Origin: Acheta domesticus
Taxonomy: Eukaryota > Arthropoda > Insecta > Orthoptera > Gryllidae
Direction: 5' to 3'
DNA length: 64,000 nucleotides
NCBI GenBank assembly: GCA_031308135.1
Contig: JAHLJT010000631.1
Location: forward strand, 197,522,685 to 197,586,684
In this document: positions 22,748-35,958 of the stretch, piece after piece
Numbering within the stretch: the stretch's first letter is position 1
Layout: each line of letters opens with the position of its first letter
Translations under genes and position numbers: made by a program
The notes under the pieces: model-generated
What the model saw: the letters and a program-made list of their open reading frames with translations, nothing else
Told to the model about the DNA's origin: nothing
Databases searched by the model: none

Positions 22748-24000
22748 TTTAATTCCCGTGTGGCCCACCTAAGATGTTCCCTTCAATTTTCTCCTGAACC
22801 GTTGGAGATACTGAGATCCGGTTTTCACTAAAGCTACTATATGCAAGGGGCACTTATGGTAATGCAGAAGATTATTCTATTGCATTTTTTATTGCAGAGT
22901 TATTGACCCAACTTCGATTTTTTAAATGGAACCCTATAGATTTTTTAGCTCATCATAACAAGCGTGAAGAGACGAGTTCATAAATATGCATGTCGCCATA
23001 TGTTATAAAACAAAATTTTCGAGAAATTAACAGTTTTAAAGACGCACTTCGACTGCTGGTTTCCGTAATCTGAACGAGAAATTCCGGGTGATACGCGGCG
23101 AGGCCATTCCCTTCCGTTGCGTCGGCCGAGTAAAGTGGGAGAACTGGAGATGCCTCGAAGTGACGGAAGAAGGGTAGGTAGAATAATAGCGTTTTCCATT
23201 TGTTGCACTGAAACCCATCCTAGTGCAGGGCAAATACGTCATCGCTCCGCAACAGTGCTGCCCCACACGCGTGAAGGGCAGCCTTGGGGCAGCCACGAAT
23301 GAATCGGATTCCGGAACTGAGTCAGTGCGTGTACGCTACGCAATGAGATTATAGACACCTGTTCTTGGTCTGACAAATTGACAGAACTCGAAAAATAAGA
23401 ATTTTGGAATTGTGATCGTTGTTATAATTTTTATAATAATTATTATTAATTTAACACATCTTGTACGAAGTCTTTTGGTAATGGTTTACTCCTTAATTCA
23501 TAAAGTATTAACGTGTGATTCTTTATTTAAAAACCGAAAACTTCAAATGCGAATCTGTCGAAAATTCATTTCTCGAGATTTGCCCGTGACTGATTTCGAA
23601 CATAGTACATTAGATTTCGAACCGAAAGTCTTCTGCAGAATTATTTGGTTATTGAAAACTATAAAAATATTAATGTGAGCATTTCCGCTTGAGCATGCGA
23701 GAAACTCTTCTTGTCACATTGTATATTTGAATGATTTTGTAAGGGCATAGGTTTGATTACTAAATAGCACTGGATTTGTTAACACGCAGTAATTCACGGT
23801 TCAGAATTTTACAAAAACACAAACTGCTTTTCCGAACTTCGAGTAAGTCACAAAGTTATTTTAAAGCATTTCTTGTTAAACATGGTATACTCCATCATTC
23901 AAAGTGTCCCTGTGTGACAGGAGATCCTCAATTGCCTTTACAATTTCACCACGAATCCAAATCAACATTCATAACTTCCATACCTAACCTCAAAATGGCC
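22748..24000. other. Unassigned sequence with a GC-rich block at about 23.04-23.30 kb
   Basis: The GC-rich block contains, on the minus strand, atggaaaacgctat, also found just before the TATA box at 24.19 kb on the plus strand. The two blocks therefore look like related sequences pointing away from each other. No coding feature is supported. Confidence 0.4.
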
Positions 24001-24189
24001 CGGTGCAATGGACTGCACCTTCGAGCTCGTCAGTGCAGGTTAGGGCGCCCCGAGTGCACCCTAGTTCCGTGTCATTGTGCGAATGGAACATGGGCTTATC
24101 TGCACTGGTGCGCCCTAGCGGCCGAATGGAACACGAAAGCTGCCCAGAGTGTGCACTGGGTGCGCACCAGTGCGGCGAATGGAAAACGC

Positions 24190-24196
24190 TATAAAA
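24190..24196 (+). promoter_or_regulatory. TATA box of the DUF4817-type ORF
   Basis: TATAAAA lies 102 bp before the ATG at 24298. The preceding 180 bp (24010-24185) is GC-rich with repeated gtgcac, gcgcacca and cgaatggaa blocks, some in inverted arrangement. Confidence 0.6.
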
Positions 24197-24297
24197 GGGT
24201 GGTTGAGAAAGGTAATGCACTCAGAACTAAACGGATACTCTCAAGATTTAGAAGAAATCTGTAAACGCAATGAAATAGTGCAGAAATATCCGGGAAT

Positions 24298-24567
24298 ATG
24301 TATACGAACGAGGAGAAGCTGGACCTAATTCAGGTGTACGGTGAATGTGGCAGAAATGCAAAGAAATGTGCATTACTGTATGCTGAAAGATATCCAGATC
24401 GACGGTGGCCTTCGCACATGACTATAATGAGAATCTGTAAAATCCTTGTGCAGAGATGCGACTGGAACGCAAAGACTCGTTTGCGGAGCAGAAGGGCAAC
24501 GAACGAGGAAGCCCAGGCCGCCGTTCTTGCAGCTGTCACAGCTGCCACTGCACATTCTTGCAGCTAA
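24298..24567 (+). pseudogene. DUF4817-type helix-turn-helix fragment of a transposase-like protein
   Basis: The 89-residue frame opens MYTNEEKLDLIQVYGECGRN, followed by ALLYAERYPDRRWPSHMTI and RICKIL. This is a well-known N-terminal helix-turn-helix region of insect transposase-like proteins (DUF4817), which normally continue for several hundred residues into a DDE-type domain. Here the frame ends in an Ala-rich low-complexity repeat (VLAAVTAATAHSCS) and nothing catalytic follows. A TATA box and GC-rich repeated region lie upstream, so the promoter half of an element appears preserved. The intact start region suggests fairly recent truncation. Confidence 0.7.
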
Positions 24568-25728
24568 GACTGCCACATTCATGAAGAATTAATTTCGTGA
24601 TAAACTAAAAAGCGTTTTGGAAATGAAATATTCGTTCATGAAAATACCGTGTTTATTGATTATCTCCGGGCGCGATTACCTTCGAATTGATGCTTCTGGC
24701 ATTTTGTGGAGATGCAAGCCGAACAGTGCACTGAAGAATCTTTGTGGGCAATTAACCAATTCCACAAGTCAATATTAACAGAGATAAAATGGCGTCGCTT
24801 TATGTGCCATGAGCCTGTGAATAAAAAATAGAAAACTAGTATATTACTGGCGTGAAAGGGTAAAAACTGAGAAAGACTGTGATGTTGTATTCCGTGGTGT
24901 ACAAATATTTCAAAAGAACTCAAACATTCTCGCACGCAAAAGTTCGACCGAGGTTCACTGAGGGTACCGGACCGGTGCCTTTCACAGCCCGTATTAAGGT
25001 CGCTGTCCTTGCATTTGTCAGTTACTATGTCGCGTTACATCGTGGTTTATATCGTATGGCAAACATGCACGTGAACCTGCTATCGCCGCCAAGTGATTCG
25101 CCCATCAGCCGCTTGTCAGTTTTGCCTCAAATCAACAGATTGCGAAGTTCGAGGCCTGGCCCGCAGGGTGGTCATGACAGAATAAGCACATGCACGGAGT
25201 CATCTTTGGGGTTAAAAATTGATTCTCTTGCATAAAAATGTGTTTTCCTCGGTGCCTATTTTCGTTGTACATTATGAAAATATTAAAGAAAAATATTGAA
25301 AGTTACTACAATGTCCCTGAAGTAAACTGTTTCTACTCCCTTACATTCTGTACAATGTAATAATCTTGAGAACTCGTCCTTCGTTTAAATTAGAAAACGC
25401 AAAAAAGGAAATAATTCAGTACTGCAGTCAATCATTCGCTTGCAAAGACAACTGAATTACATCGTCCTACAGAACAGATTATTAGAAGAAATTCGGTAGA
25501 GGCATCGCTACACTTCTAAATCGAAGAAATGGCCGTCACGCATTTATGTACGTATTTGCTAACTACATTGCAAGCGAAACACACAAAGAAATAAAACATT
25601 TCCCGTGTAGTTGTCAACTGCCTCATTAAGTGATTTCACGGAGAAACTCCAAGATTTGGGACAGAGACATGCCCTCATTTTTAATGTGGAAAAGGAAAAC
25701 GACGGGTAGAATGTTCACTCAATTTAGA
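24568..25728. other. Unassigned sequence
   Basis: No recognisable coding, RNA or repeat feature. Confidence 0.4.
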
Positions 25729-27292
25729 ACTAGGGGTGCTACAGAATGGCACAGACTTTCCCGTATTAGTTTTCTATTTCCTTGGGTCTTCGCTATCTTT
25801 TCGGAATTGCCACAAAATCTTTCTTGCAAACTGTCATCTATCACCGCCAAAAGTACATTTTTTTGTCATTTTCTTAATTTTTCGGTTTCCTATAAGTAGA
25901 ACGGAAATATGAATTTTAGAATATTAAAGAACACAAAAACCTAGTCATAAATGGCAATTTTCTTTTAAAAATTATGTGCTGTTTAAGAGAAAATGGCGTT
26001 TTTGCGCTACTACAAATGCGAAATTTGAAGCTCATTTTCACAGATAATTTTTGAGTTTTTAAAATACTTCATTTAAGTTATTTGAAGCAGGTACACTCAC
26101 AAATATAATAATATTTACAAATTGCTGGTAATGTGCATATTAAAGATGTGAGAGATCTTTCAAAAAAATACATTTATGTAATTTTTGAAAAAAAATAAAC
26201 TTTACGCTATACTAAAGAGTGTAATTAGCACTATCCGTTACAAAAGTATGAAGAAAAAATTTGCGGCCATATATGAGAAAATGCGTTTGAGCATTTCTGA
26301 AAATGCAAAAATTTGAGCTACTTTTCGCAGCAAACGACTGTTTTCGAGAAACCTTAGTTGACGTTATTTAAAGCATATGTAGTCGTAAATTTAATAATGT
26401 GAAAAAATTGCCGCTAATGTAAATATTATCAACATGAGAAACATGTGAAAAAATTTATATTTTTGTAATTTTTGATAAAACCAACGTATAGAGCAATAGG
26501 GCTTTTATGTCATCTGAGTACATTTACCACTATCCCTACCATAAGTTTACAGAAAACATTTGGAGCCGTTTTTGAGAAAATCTTCTTTTTGTAATTTTTT
26601 TTTTAAATTGCACATATTGCACGAAAATTACTAAAATTTTGAAAAACATTTACGTGACCTTTATGAAAGAACTTAATATGCAGAACAAAGTTTATTTCAA
26701 GAAAAAATCTCTATCTTCAATTTTGTAGTTGGAGAAAGACGCCGAAAAACATTCACACTTTCACAATTTTCGAAAATTCAGAGTTATCCGTGAAAATCGG
26801 ACCTATGCCATGCTAATAAGTGTATTTTACTCTGTTCATACAAGAAATTTAAAGAACAAATTTGGAGCCGTTTTTGAGAAAATTTTGAAAATCCCCGGGG
26901 GGCTTCATATAAAGTACCCCCAAATTTTGAAGAATCTTTTTCAAAATCTCAAAGCTTTGACTACAATGAGATCGACTGGGGAATATCCATTTTGGAAGAA
27001 ATCATACGTATGGTTTAGGCGCTAGCCGTGTTCACAGACGGACAGACGGACGTTTTCCTTTCAATTGGTTTTTCGGTATCAAGGACCTAGAAAACAGGGT
27101 TTCTGGCTACACCACGTATTAGGGGATTTTTTTATTAATTTTGTAACTGGTTTTATCCACTTTTTCGTTTTCAAGGCCCGGCAATTAATTTTTTTCCGGC
27201 GAAAATTGGGCAATTTTTTCGCGCAGCATTACATAACTTTTTCCTATACTAAGTATAACACTCCGTGTATACGTACGTATACAGGAAAGTAA
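25729..27292 (+). mobile_element. R1.6 repeat, near-full copy
   Basis: Starts actaggggtgctacagaatg, contains all internal modules, gttcacagacggacagacgg (about 27030) and the terminal palindrome gtatacgtacgtatac, and ends ggaaagtaat. It includes a 98-codon frame (26729-27025) whose protein is also open in the 1.9 kb, 44.2 kb and (reverse) 38.2 kb copies. Confidence 0.85.
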
Positions 27293-28455
27293 TAATTTAT
27301 AGCCGAAATTATACAAATTTAATTATTTATTTAAAAATTATATTTTTATAGAAACAAGCATTTTTAGTTAGTTATACTTCGTTTTAGATTATTAATTTAA
27401 AAATTATACTTCAATTATTATGAATGACATACAGTTTTTAATATATTATAAATAAACGTCATGTGAAAATTTACTTATATTTTTATTAAATAAGTATAAA
27501 CTATTCAGCAATATATATTTTTAGATTTAACTTATGGGGAAGAGGGTGATACCAACTGCTCCGCGTGACACCAACTGAAGCCACGCCACTGAGGGGACGA
27601 ATACTCTGTGACATTACTCGTGTCCTTTTTACAAGGTTCTTTTGCACTTCAACAATGCCACCAATGCTAATGGCTTCTGCTGTTATTTTTGTTGATGCCA
27701 TGAAATCGTACATTATACGATTTTTTCAATTAACAGAAACATTAAGAAATTTTTTTGTAAATTTCATCACCAACCACCATGTCCACAAAACGGAAAGAGC
27801 GAAGGACATTTCGTAATCAGATCTGACATTTTGACTGACATTATGCAAAACAGAGTGTAATGTTCAAACGTATAAACAAAGTTGTATAACCAAATGACTC
27901 ATAAAAAGTCTTATTAAATAAGTGCAAAAACGAATAAACGAACAATGTACGAAACGAAATAAATCACAAAGGAGAATATGAGAGTCTTTTCAAAATCTGA
28001 GTTCATTAAAGAATATTTGTGAATAAAACCATAAACTGACGAAACGAAAGATGTGAAAAATCTAATCCCATTTAACTTTACTATATTTTATTGATATCTA
28101 CAATGAATTTAAAAAAGACACGCTTTCGTCAACAAAGTACTCCATGAAAAATGTGAGACTAATCGCAGATAACGATTAACTTTGAAGAGTATTTGATTTA
28201 ACTGAAATATATGCACAATATACAAAAGCGTGTTCGGTATTTTAATAATGATGTATCTATCCGAAGGTCTGGTCTTAATAAGTTTGAAGACGATACGGAG
28301 ATATTTTCCCATTTGTAAATAAATATGTTATAAAGAAGTGAAATTAAATTATTGATCACAGAGGAAGTTTTTATCTTTTAAGGAAATATTAATCAAATGG
28401 ATATACAAAGTTACGGCGTTCTTAATAATCAGACGGGTTGGCGACTCGCAGCGTG
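27293..28455. other. Unassigned AT-rich sequence
   Basis: No supported feature. Confidence 0.4.
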
Positions 28456-28684
28456 TAGTGCGATTTTTATAATGTTGAGCCTCAATGGAGCAGTCTTCAT
28501 GGAATATGTCACGGCATTTCGCGTCTTTCTCGGTCGCGCCGCCAGATACCGCATGATCAAGAAGTGCTTGATAAAGCCGCGATCATGCAACATATAGCGG
28601 CATGAGCGAGAAAGACACGAAATGCCGTGAAATATTCCATCGTGAAGACGGGGCTTGAGGCGCAGTTTAATAAAAATCGCACTA
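28456..28684. mobile_element. Long near-perfect hairpin (fold-back element)
   Basis: Arms 28456-28558 and 28581-28684 (103 and 104 bases) are inverted copies separated by a 22-base loop. Shared blocks include tagtgcgattttta, atggaatat, cacggcatttcg, gtctttctcg and gcatgatc. The arms differ at scattered positions and by a few small gaps. There is no ORF specific to it. It may be a fold-back MITE, an inverted duplication of a gene fragment, or a hairpin-RNA precursor; the sequence alone does not decide. Confidence 0.8.
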
Positions 28685-31600
28685 TAATAGTTGCCATATA
28701 CACTTTCCACAGCTGGGGCTGGGGATCCTCAGTCAAATCGTGTGGAATCTGAGTGAACAAAGAGAGCTCTCGGCGTTTTTTTCGGGGTTCTCCCGTATTC
28801 CCTCCCTTTCATTTCAACTTCGCTCCGTCATCACCAACCCCATCATCGTCATTACCATATACTCATTACATCATCATCCAATGGTCTCAATATCCTAATC
28901 TCCAATAAATAAATAATAATCAGAATAAACTCCTAGTAAAATATACATCTGAACTCACAAATGGGTAATTTAGAGAACTAGTTCTTGGAGGCTATATTTG
29001 ATAATATGAAACGAGCAGATAATGTAAATGTCACCTTAGATAATGTAACTGTCACCCTAAATCTTAGTTTCATCTCCCTGCATGCTTTTTAGCGAATGCG
29101 TATCTCTAGCTGTTGAGTAAAAGGAACCTTACCAAAGGGAAGTACGAAGACGAATTCGACCGCAATTCAAACTGCTACAGCCATTCAGTTGATTGCGTTC
29201 GATAGAGGCGCATCGTAGGGCTGAGGAAAGCGGGATAACCATTTCACTATCTTGAGCGTCAGTCGTGTTTCCCGCGTACGCTATTGACGGCAGTAGATGG
29301 ATGAAAGTATGAACACAAGCAACATTTAGGAGACTGTCACGAAGCACTGAAAGTACCAACTTACAGAATGTCTACCTCGCACGGAGTGCCTCTACTGTTG
29401 TTCATTTAGAGAGTGGCAGTGATACCAGCAATATCCTGTCAATATTCTGGGGGATAATTACATATCTCGGTTTACATGCAGACACACGACCACCCTTATA
29501 AGTACATCTACGTCACACATACGCAATATTCTTGTACACGTCTATTTTAGAGCCACGCAGAAAGGTAGTGAAGCAACTTCAGTGTGAGGAGCGTGACCAC
29601 ATGAACGGTTTCTAAGTATACATGCCAATGCAGCTTCGAAACGTGGTTTTGTGAGTGATTTCGTACAAAACCTGACCGCCGCTGGTCTTCATCAAGAACT
29701 TTTTGTCAATACCTTGTGAGGTTCTTAACGTTTCTGTGACCAGTTCAGTGTTATCATCTCACGTATGCTAGAGCTTACCTTTAAGCTACTCATCAATTGA
29801 GGGGCTTCTTACAAGAACCAAACAAGTCCGAAATTTCATATTTTGAGGTATTGTACCAAGTTATTCCCTACAACTGGCGCTATCTTCTGGGACATTTCCT
29901 TTCGGCAAGTGCCAAACACATTGAAAGATATAAGGCGGGAAAAAATCATAAATTCATTACTATGCACGTGTACGCTATGAAGTTCTTGGTGCCTTCTGAA
30001 AAACGTCGAATTTGGACTATTTAGTTGTAAGAAACCCTTCAATTACTACCACAATCCCATGTCCAAACGCAAAATCAGCAGGAAACGAGAGCGAATGTTG
30101 AAGCATATGAGATCTCTTCTACTCTACAAAGCGAAGTCTGACATATTGCGTTTGTAAACGTTGCAACGCGACCGCTTTCGAACACTTGGCCTCGAGAAAG
30201 GTCGCATAACAGAACTGCAAAGGCAAGATAAGTAGCAATATCACTAACGAATAAAATATTTGACACCATTTAAGATTTTTTCCTCCACCTCCAGTAAGTA
30301 ACTAAATGAAAATGTAATTTCCTTAACAAGATTTAATTTCATTTTAAAAAAATTAAACAATTGAGAATATTTTTTAAAGACAAGTTTATTTTCGATATAT
30401 TCCTATTCAAATATTTATTTTCTTTATTACTTTCTTATTTTAGTATCCAATCCTTTTTTGCATTTTGTAATTTATCCTTAAAAGGTATAACTGATTTATA
30501 AGTCACGAAATCGTCGCTCCCGTTATGTGTTTTTTCAACTCTTTCCTTACGTTTCATTTAATTTTCATTCGTCTTTCCGTACTATTCAGCGCTAGGTATT
30601 AATTAATATCTGTTTTTTCTTGAATTTCTCTCTATCGGTTGCTTTATCATATTCTCGCTACGATGTTTCAGTCTATATCTTTCGGTGATGGTCTCTAATA
30701 TAATTTCCTTCGGTTACTGTATTGCGCCGTTTCTGAATAATTTGGTCTGTTTTTAACTTTTGTGTTATATCCGATTCATTTCAATCATTCTCGCCATTTC
30801 TTTATTTCAAATTTGTTCTTTGGAGAGTTTTCTTTCCGAAGTGTTTTCGTCGTTCTTTTTTATTTCGTTTTTATTCTTTTTTCCTGGATTTTTATAGTTA
30901 AACTTTCCAATTGAATTGAATCTTTGATTGCTTGTAGCCTGTTAGTGCAGTAAAGAATTATACAAGCCAACGAAACGAGTGGCGCATTCCTGGTGTAGAG
31001 CTGTCAAGAAAGATATTCATTCGTGTATAACTAGGGTTGAATTCCCTCGCGGTAAATAAAATGTCGCCTGCTCCATCGTGTTTGGAAAATGTAATAAATT
31101 CTGCTCTTGAATATCGATTTGTAGTAATTCGTTCTGCAATAATTCTTTCTATCTCACGAAGAGCGTTATAATTTGACACTCTCCTTTGGAAGCGAATATA
31201 TGGTATTGGTCTATTAATTTAATTAGCAATGGTTGAAGATTATATTAAAATATTTTCTGCGTGAAAGACATCAACTTCAAATTATAGATGTTTTGTTATC
31301 AATTTTGGTAAACCTGTAATTAAAACAAGATACAATTGTGTGCTAATTTAAATTGTCAACTAAAATGCATTCAATATGTACACATTACTTTTGGTATTAT
31401 ATATTACTAATTTCGTATTCGCGCAGAAATTGAGAGATAACGAAACAGCCTACGGCCATGTGAGTGGTATCAATGGTTTGTCACATATCCAGGAAGTCAC
31501 AAATAATCCAAGAATAATGAAACATTTGATTTTGACTGAAAAAAGTAAATATTTGATTGTAATTTCGCCTATTCTCGTACTGGGTATACCTTCTGAATTC

Positions 31601-32128
31601 TTATATTCGGCACGTCACTGCTTACGACACAGCCAGTCATTTGACAGCAGCAAATATCCGAAGAAGAGACCCCACGAGGGCAGATCGGAAAGTAACGCAC
31701 ATTATTTTTTTTCCGTTGGTACTGCATTTGGAATGGTGAAATTGCACGACAAGGTAGTGTGAAGATGGCGCAATACAGGGTATTTTTTCATGTGCACGTC
31801 TAGCCAATGTAGCCCGAACTACGAAACAAAAATGGCGCGCATGTTACTGTCGACAACTTGTGAAGAGCAGAGTCGTGTAGTGCGAAATGTTTGAGCCAAA
31901 GGCCATAATCCTAGTGAAATTCACAGGGGCATGCGTGACGTGTATCAGGACGTCTGAGTAGACCGTAGCAAGCATGGTAGCGTGCATTCTTCTAAGAGGG
32001 CTGTACTGCAACTAAACGCTTCTACGAACAGGGCACATTGAAACCTATAGCATGCTGGGAGAAATGTATTGACAAATTTGGGGACTATGTAGAAAAGGAG
32101 ATCAAAAATGTAAGGTCATTGGTGATTA
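28685..32128. other. Unassigned sequence, 3.4 kb
   Basis: Mixed-composition DNA with no recognised gene. A 128-codon plus frame at 31376-31762 begins with a signal-peptide-like MYTLLLVLYITNFVFAQ but has no known motif, no homologue in the window and no clear gene context. Confidence 0.4.
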
Positions 32129-33632
32129 TTACTATCCCATATACGTACGTGTATACGGAGTAATATTGGAAAGTTATATAATGCTGCGGAAAATCGATTT
32201 CGAAATTTCAACAGAAATACGCGCTTTGGGGGGTCCCCTGATATCGAAAAAGTGGATTTTTTTCAAACCGTCCGTCCGTCCTTCTGTCTGTCTATCCGTA
32301 TGTCTGTGAACAACACTATGTGTATGTGAATAACACTAGCACCTAAACTATGCGTACGATGTTTTTTCCAAAATGAATAAATCTCTGTCAATTTGGCCTG
32401 AGTCAAAGCTCAGAGATTTTGAAAAGCATTCATTAATTTTTTTGGGGGGGGGACTTAACATGAAGTCCTTGGAACATTTTCAAAATTTTCTCAAAAATGG
32501 CTCCACATTTTTTCTTTAAATTCCTTGTAAGAATAAAGTAAAATACACTCATAATGATACCATAGGTCCGTTGTTCACTGTTCTCTGAATTTTCGATAAT
32601 TCTAAAGGTTTAAATTTCTTTCGGGAACTTCCTACAACTACAAAATTGAAGATAGTTTCCTTTCAAATAAATTTTCTTTTCCTTAGTGAGTTCTTTCATT
32701 AAGGTCATGTACATTTTTTTACAGTTGAGTAGTTTTCCCGCAAAATTGCGTGCAATATTTGCAATTTAAAAAAATTACAAAAACAAGATTTTCTCAAAAC
32801 CGGCTTCAAATATTTTTCTTTAAACTTTTGGTAGTGATAGGGCAAAAAATGTAGTCTATGAGATGATATAAATGCCATGTTGCTTTATTCTTTTGTTGTT
32901 GTTTTTTAAATTACAGAAATGTAATTTTTTGACCTGTCATTCACGTCGTTAATATTAACATTAGCAGCGATTTGTTCACGTTAGTGTATTTATGAGTACA
33001 TGTATTTTAAATAATATCATATAAAGTTTCTCGAAAACCGTTTTCTGCGAAAACTAGCTCAAAATTCCTCATTTTCAGAAACGCTCAAACGCCATTTTCT
33101 CATAAATTGTTCCAAATATTTTCTTCAAACTTTTACAACAGATAGTGCTAATTACATTCTTTAACAAGATGTAAAGTTTATTTTGGGGTATTTTTTTCAA
33201 AAAGTACGCAAATGTATTTTTTGACAGATTTGTCACACCGTTAATATGCACATTTCCAGCAATTTGTATTTGTATTGTATTTGTGAGTATATGTGCTTAA
33301 AATGACTTTAAATGAAGATTTTCTGTGAAAAAGCTTCAAGTTTCGAATTTACAGTAGCGCTTAAACGCCATTTTCTTAAAATCGGCTCCAAATTTTTCAA
33401 AGAAAATTGGCATTTAGGTCGAGTTTTTACGGTTCTCTAATATTCTTAAAATAATGTTTCCGTTCTACTACTAGTAAAGCGAAAAATTAAGAAAATGTCA
33501 AAGAAATATACTTTGGGCGGCGATAGATGGCAGCTGGTAAGAGTATGTGGCAAGTCAGTATAATTAGCCGAGACCAAAGAAAATAGAAAACTAAAACGGG
33601 AAAGTCTGTGCCATTCTGTAGCACCACTACTT
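32129..33632 (-). mobile_element. R1.6 repeat, older near-full copy
   Basis: Runs from tatcccatatacgtacg to ctgtagcaccactac. It is more diverged than the 37.8 and 45.4 kb copies (several small indels, decayed terminal palindrome), but module order, minisatellite (about 32265-32300) and far end are preserved. Confidence 0.8.
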
Positions 33633-33766
33633 AGTATTTTGTTACCAATTACATTTTTCAGCAAAAAAACAAAAATATCGTGCGTTACTTTCCGACCTGT
33701 CCTGGTAATTGCTATTCCCATGTTGCGTTATGGAATTTTTTGTTTGGTTAGTAAGGAACTGTTGTA

Positions 33767-33840
33767 CTCGTGTGTGTGTGTGTATATTCTATGTTTTTAC
33801 AGAATTTTTACAGAATATATTCTATGTTTTTACAGAAAGA
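33767..33840. repeat. (GT)n run and short tandem duplication
   Basis: A gtgtgtgtgtgtgta run is followed by two copies of ttctatgtttttacagaa about 30 bp apart. Confidence 0.8.
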
Positions 33841-34319
33841 CATTTATGTGAAAAATATTTTATTAATTTCTCTTACACGAGATTATTATATTTGTTGTTA
33901 CTCATCAGCATGCCTTGAACTCTTTGGAAAATCATTTTGTGTTGTTTTGTTTTGATTTTTGCTACAGGCCAATAGTATGTCTTTAAAATTGACTTGTATT
34001 TCTTTACATTCAAACTTGAGGTATTTTGAACAGCATAGTGACTACATAATTCTTCATAATGAGTTCATGAATTTTCATAAACTTGGGTTTGAATAATTCA
34101 GGTGAGCTTTATCATGGCTAACTCAACCCACGGGTTTCTGAAGTCGGTGTGTGTTGGATGCCGTAGGCAAAGCTGACTTTGCTGCCAATCTTTGTAGTCC
34201 GAGGCAGCAGAGCTTTGATCTCTCTGGTACAAGTGGGAGCAGTCAAGGGAGCCAGTGGTTTCCAAGGCTGATAGAGAAAGAAAAGTTTTATTATCCACCA
34301 TGTAATCCATATAGAATTA
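33841..34319. other. Unassigned sequence
   Basis: No supported feature before the SINE. Confidence 0.4.
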
Positions 34320-34846
34320 CAAAACACTGCAATGCCTCTAACCGGGTGGTCCTAGGGTTCGAGCCCCTCGGTCGCAGATTTTCGACACTAGCTAGAGAGC
34401 TAAATGAAATTCACCTACTGTCTGGTGGAGAATTCTCATAGAAGGCCATTCTAATCGGTAGTTTTTCGCGGTTTCTCCAAGAAAATGCCAATTAACACCA
34501 AGGAAATACCGGAGCAGTACCTAATAAATGGGCCACGGACCGCACGCGATCTTTCCTTCCTCTTCCTTGTCCTATTCTCACCGCTTACTTACACACACTT
34601 CCACACACGCGCACTACACGACCACACTTGTCGGGAGCTTAGAGCTTGTCCCAGCTGGGGAAGTGTCACACTGGTGGAAGATACCTGAGTGGAGAAATTC
34701 ACCACAAGCTGACGTAAGTCGGCGCCGGATCTCGCCATCCAGCGGGGGAAGATCACCACCACCTCCCGCGATAAAATATACACAACACTTACGGGACTAA
34801 TGACCACCCGTTGACGTGCCGGGAATCAGTAATCAATCAATCATAA
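34320..34846 (+). mobile_element. tRNA-derived SINE (family S), plus strand
   Basis: The head carries a good box B, ggttcgagccc (34356-34366). The body contains gcgcactacacgaccac, gccggatctcgccatccag and acttacgggactaatgacc, matching the complements of the 7.8, 47.9 and 58.8 kb copies. The 3' end is an (AATC)n tail at about 34830-34846. No coding capacity. Confidence 0.75.
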
Positions 34847-35958
34847 TGGTAAAATTTAACACGTGGTTCAATTCATGAAACAAGACCACATGCCATCTCT
34901 CATTCCATAATGCCGAACTATCTTCAACAATCAAACATGTATGTCTCCAAATAAATAGGTCTAAACTATATAAAACTCTGTGTCACAACTAAAGGTGATT
35001 AATTCTTTAGAAGACTAAGCATGTGCTTAGAGCTGGGTAGGGGCTATCATTTTTTAACACAATTGTAAATTAGCTCATAAACATTTAGACATATTTTAAT
35101 GTAAATTTTGCGAATTGCAAATATTTAATTTTGTTTCCGTGTTCGTTTTGTTAACATATATATTCCAATATTTTTAGAAAATCCAAATAGTATTTGGTCT
35201 TGCTTGGGGTCCCTTGAAATATTAATCCGGTCCCAACTATAATTCCATCCTTACTCTTTTCCCCAGTCGTGTTCCGAAGAGGAAACTGGTGCGTCGAGAT
35301 CGCTGAAAGTGCAGACTCTGCCATACTGTAATGGCGAGTAAGCGCAACATTTAAGCTTACAAGCTCAGTGTGGCGACTGGCAGACTTCTGAACTCCAACT
35401 GGCCTGTGGAATTTTTCCTAGAATTTTCGCTTAGCTTTTGAATTATTACGTTTTAGGATTGTTATTTGGAAATATAAAACTGAGTAATTTGACGAGTGAA
35501 AATCAAGGAAAAATTAAACATTGAAGCAAGTTTAATTTTCATAGAAACTCCTTCGCTCTTATTCATATCGGCTACATTCATGTGTTTATGTTTGAATAAA
35601 CGATTACAAACAGTGATGTGTTTGAAAATGAAAATTGTTAAAATTAATCCTAGAGTTGTGACAACAGCTTAACCAAAAACCGTTATCTTTCTAAGCAGCA
35701 TTCAATTTCAGGTTCGAGGCCCGAAGGTGGTAGCGTGGTGACTCTAAGTTACTGGGTCCAATGAAAGGCTGTTCTGTCATGCAAAACGAATCAGTCTGCT
35801 CTAATTAACAGTTTCCCTTATGAATTTTAAGCAAAAGTAGCTCAACAAAACCACGTACTGCGAACGATTCTTTCTTCTACAACCTGTTCACCCTCACATC
35901 CCGTTTGCTGGAATTGCTAGTTAATTGACCATCGACCTTCAATTAAAGGGCTAGGGCC
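34847..35958. other. Unassigned AT-rich sequence
   Basis: No supported feature. Confidence 0.4.

Noticed and set aside
31376..31762. 128-codon frame with a signal-peptide-like start
   Set aside because: Only the leader is suggestive; the rest has no motif. Could be revisited with RNA-seq.
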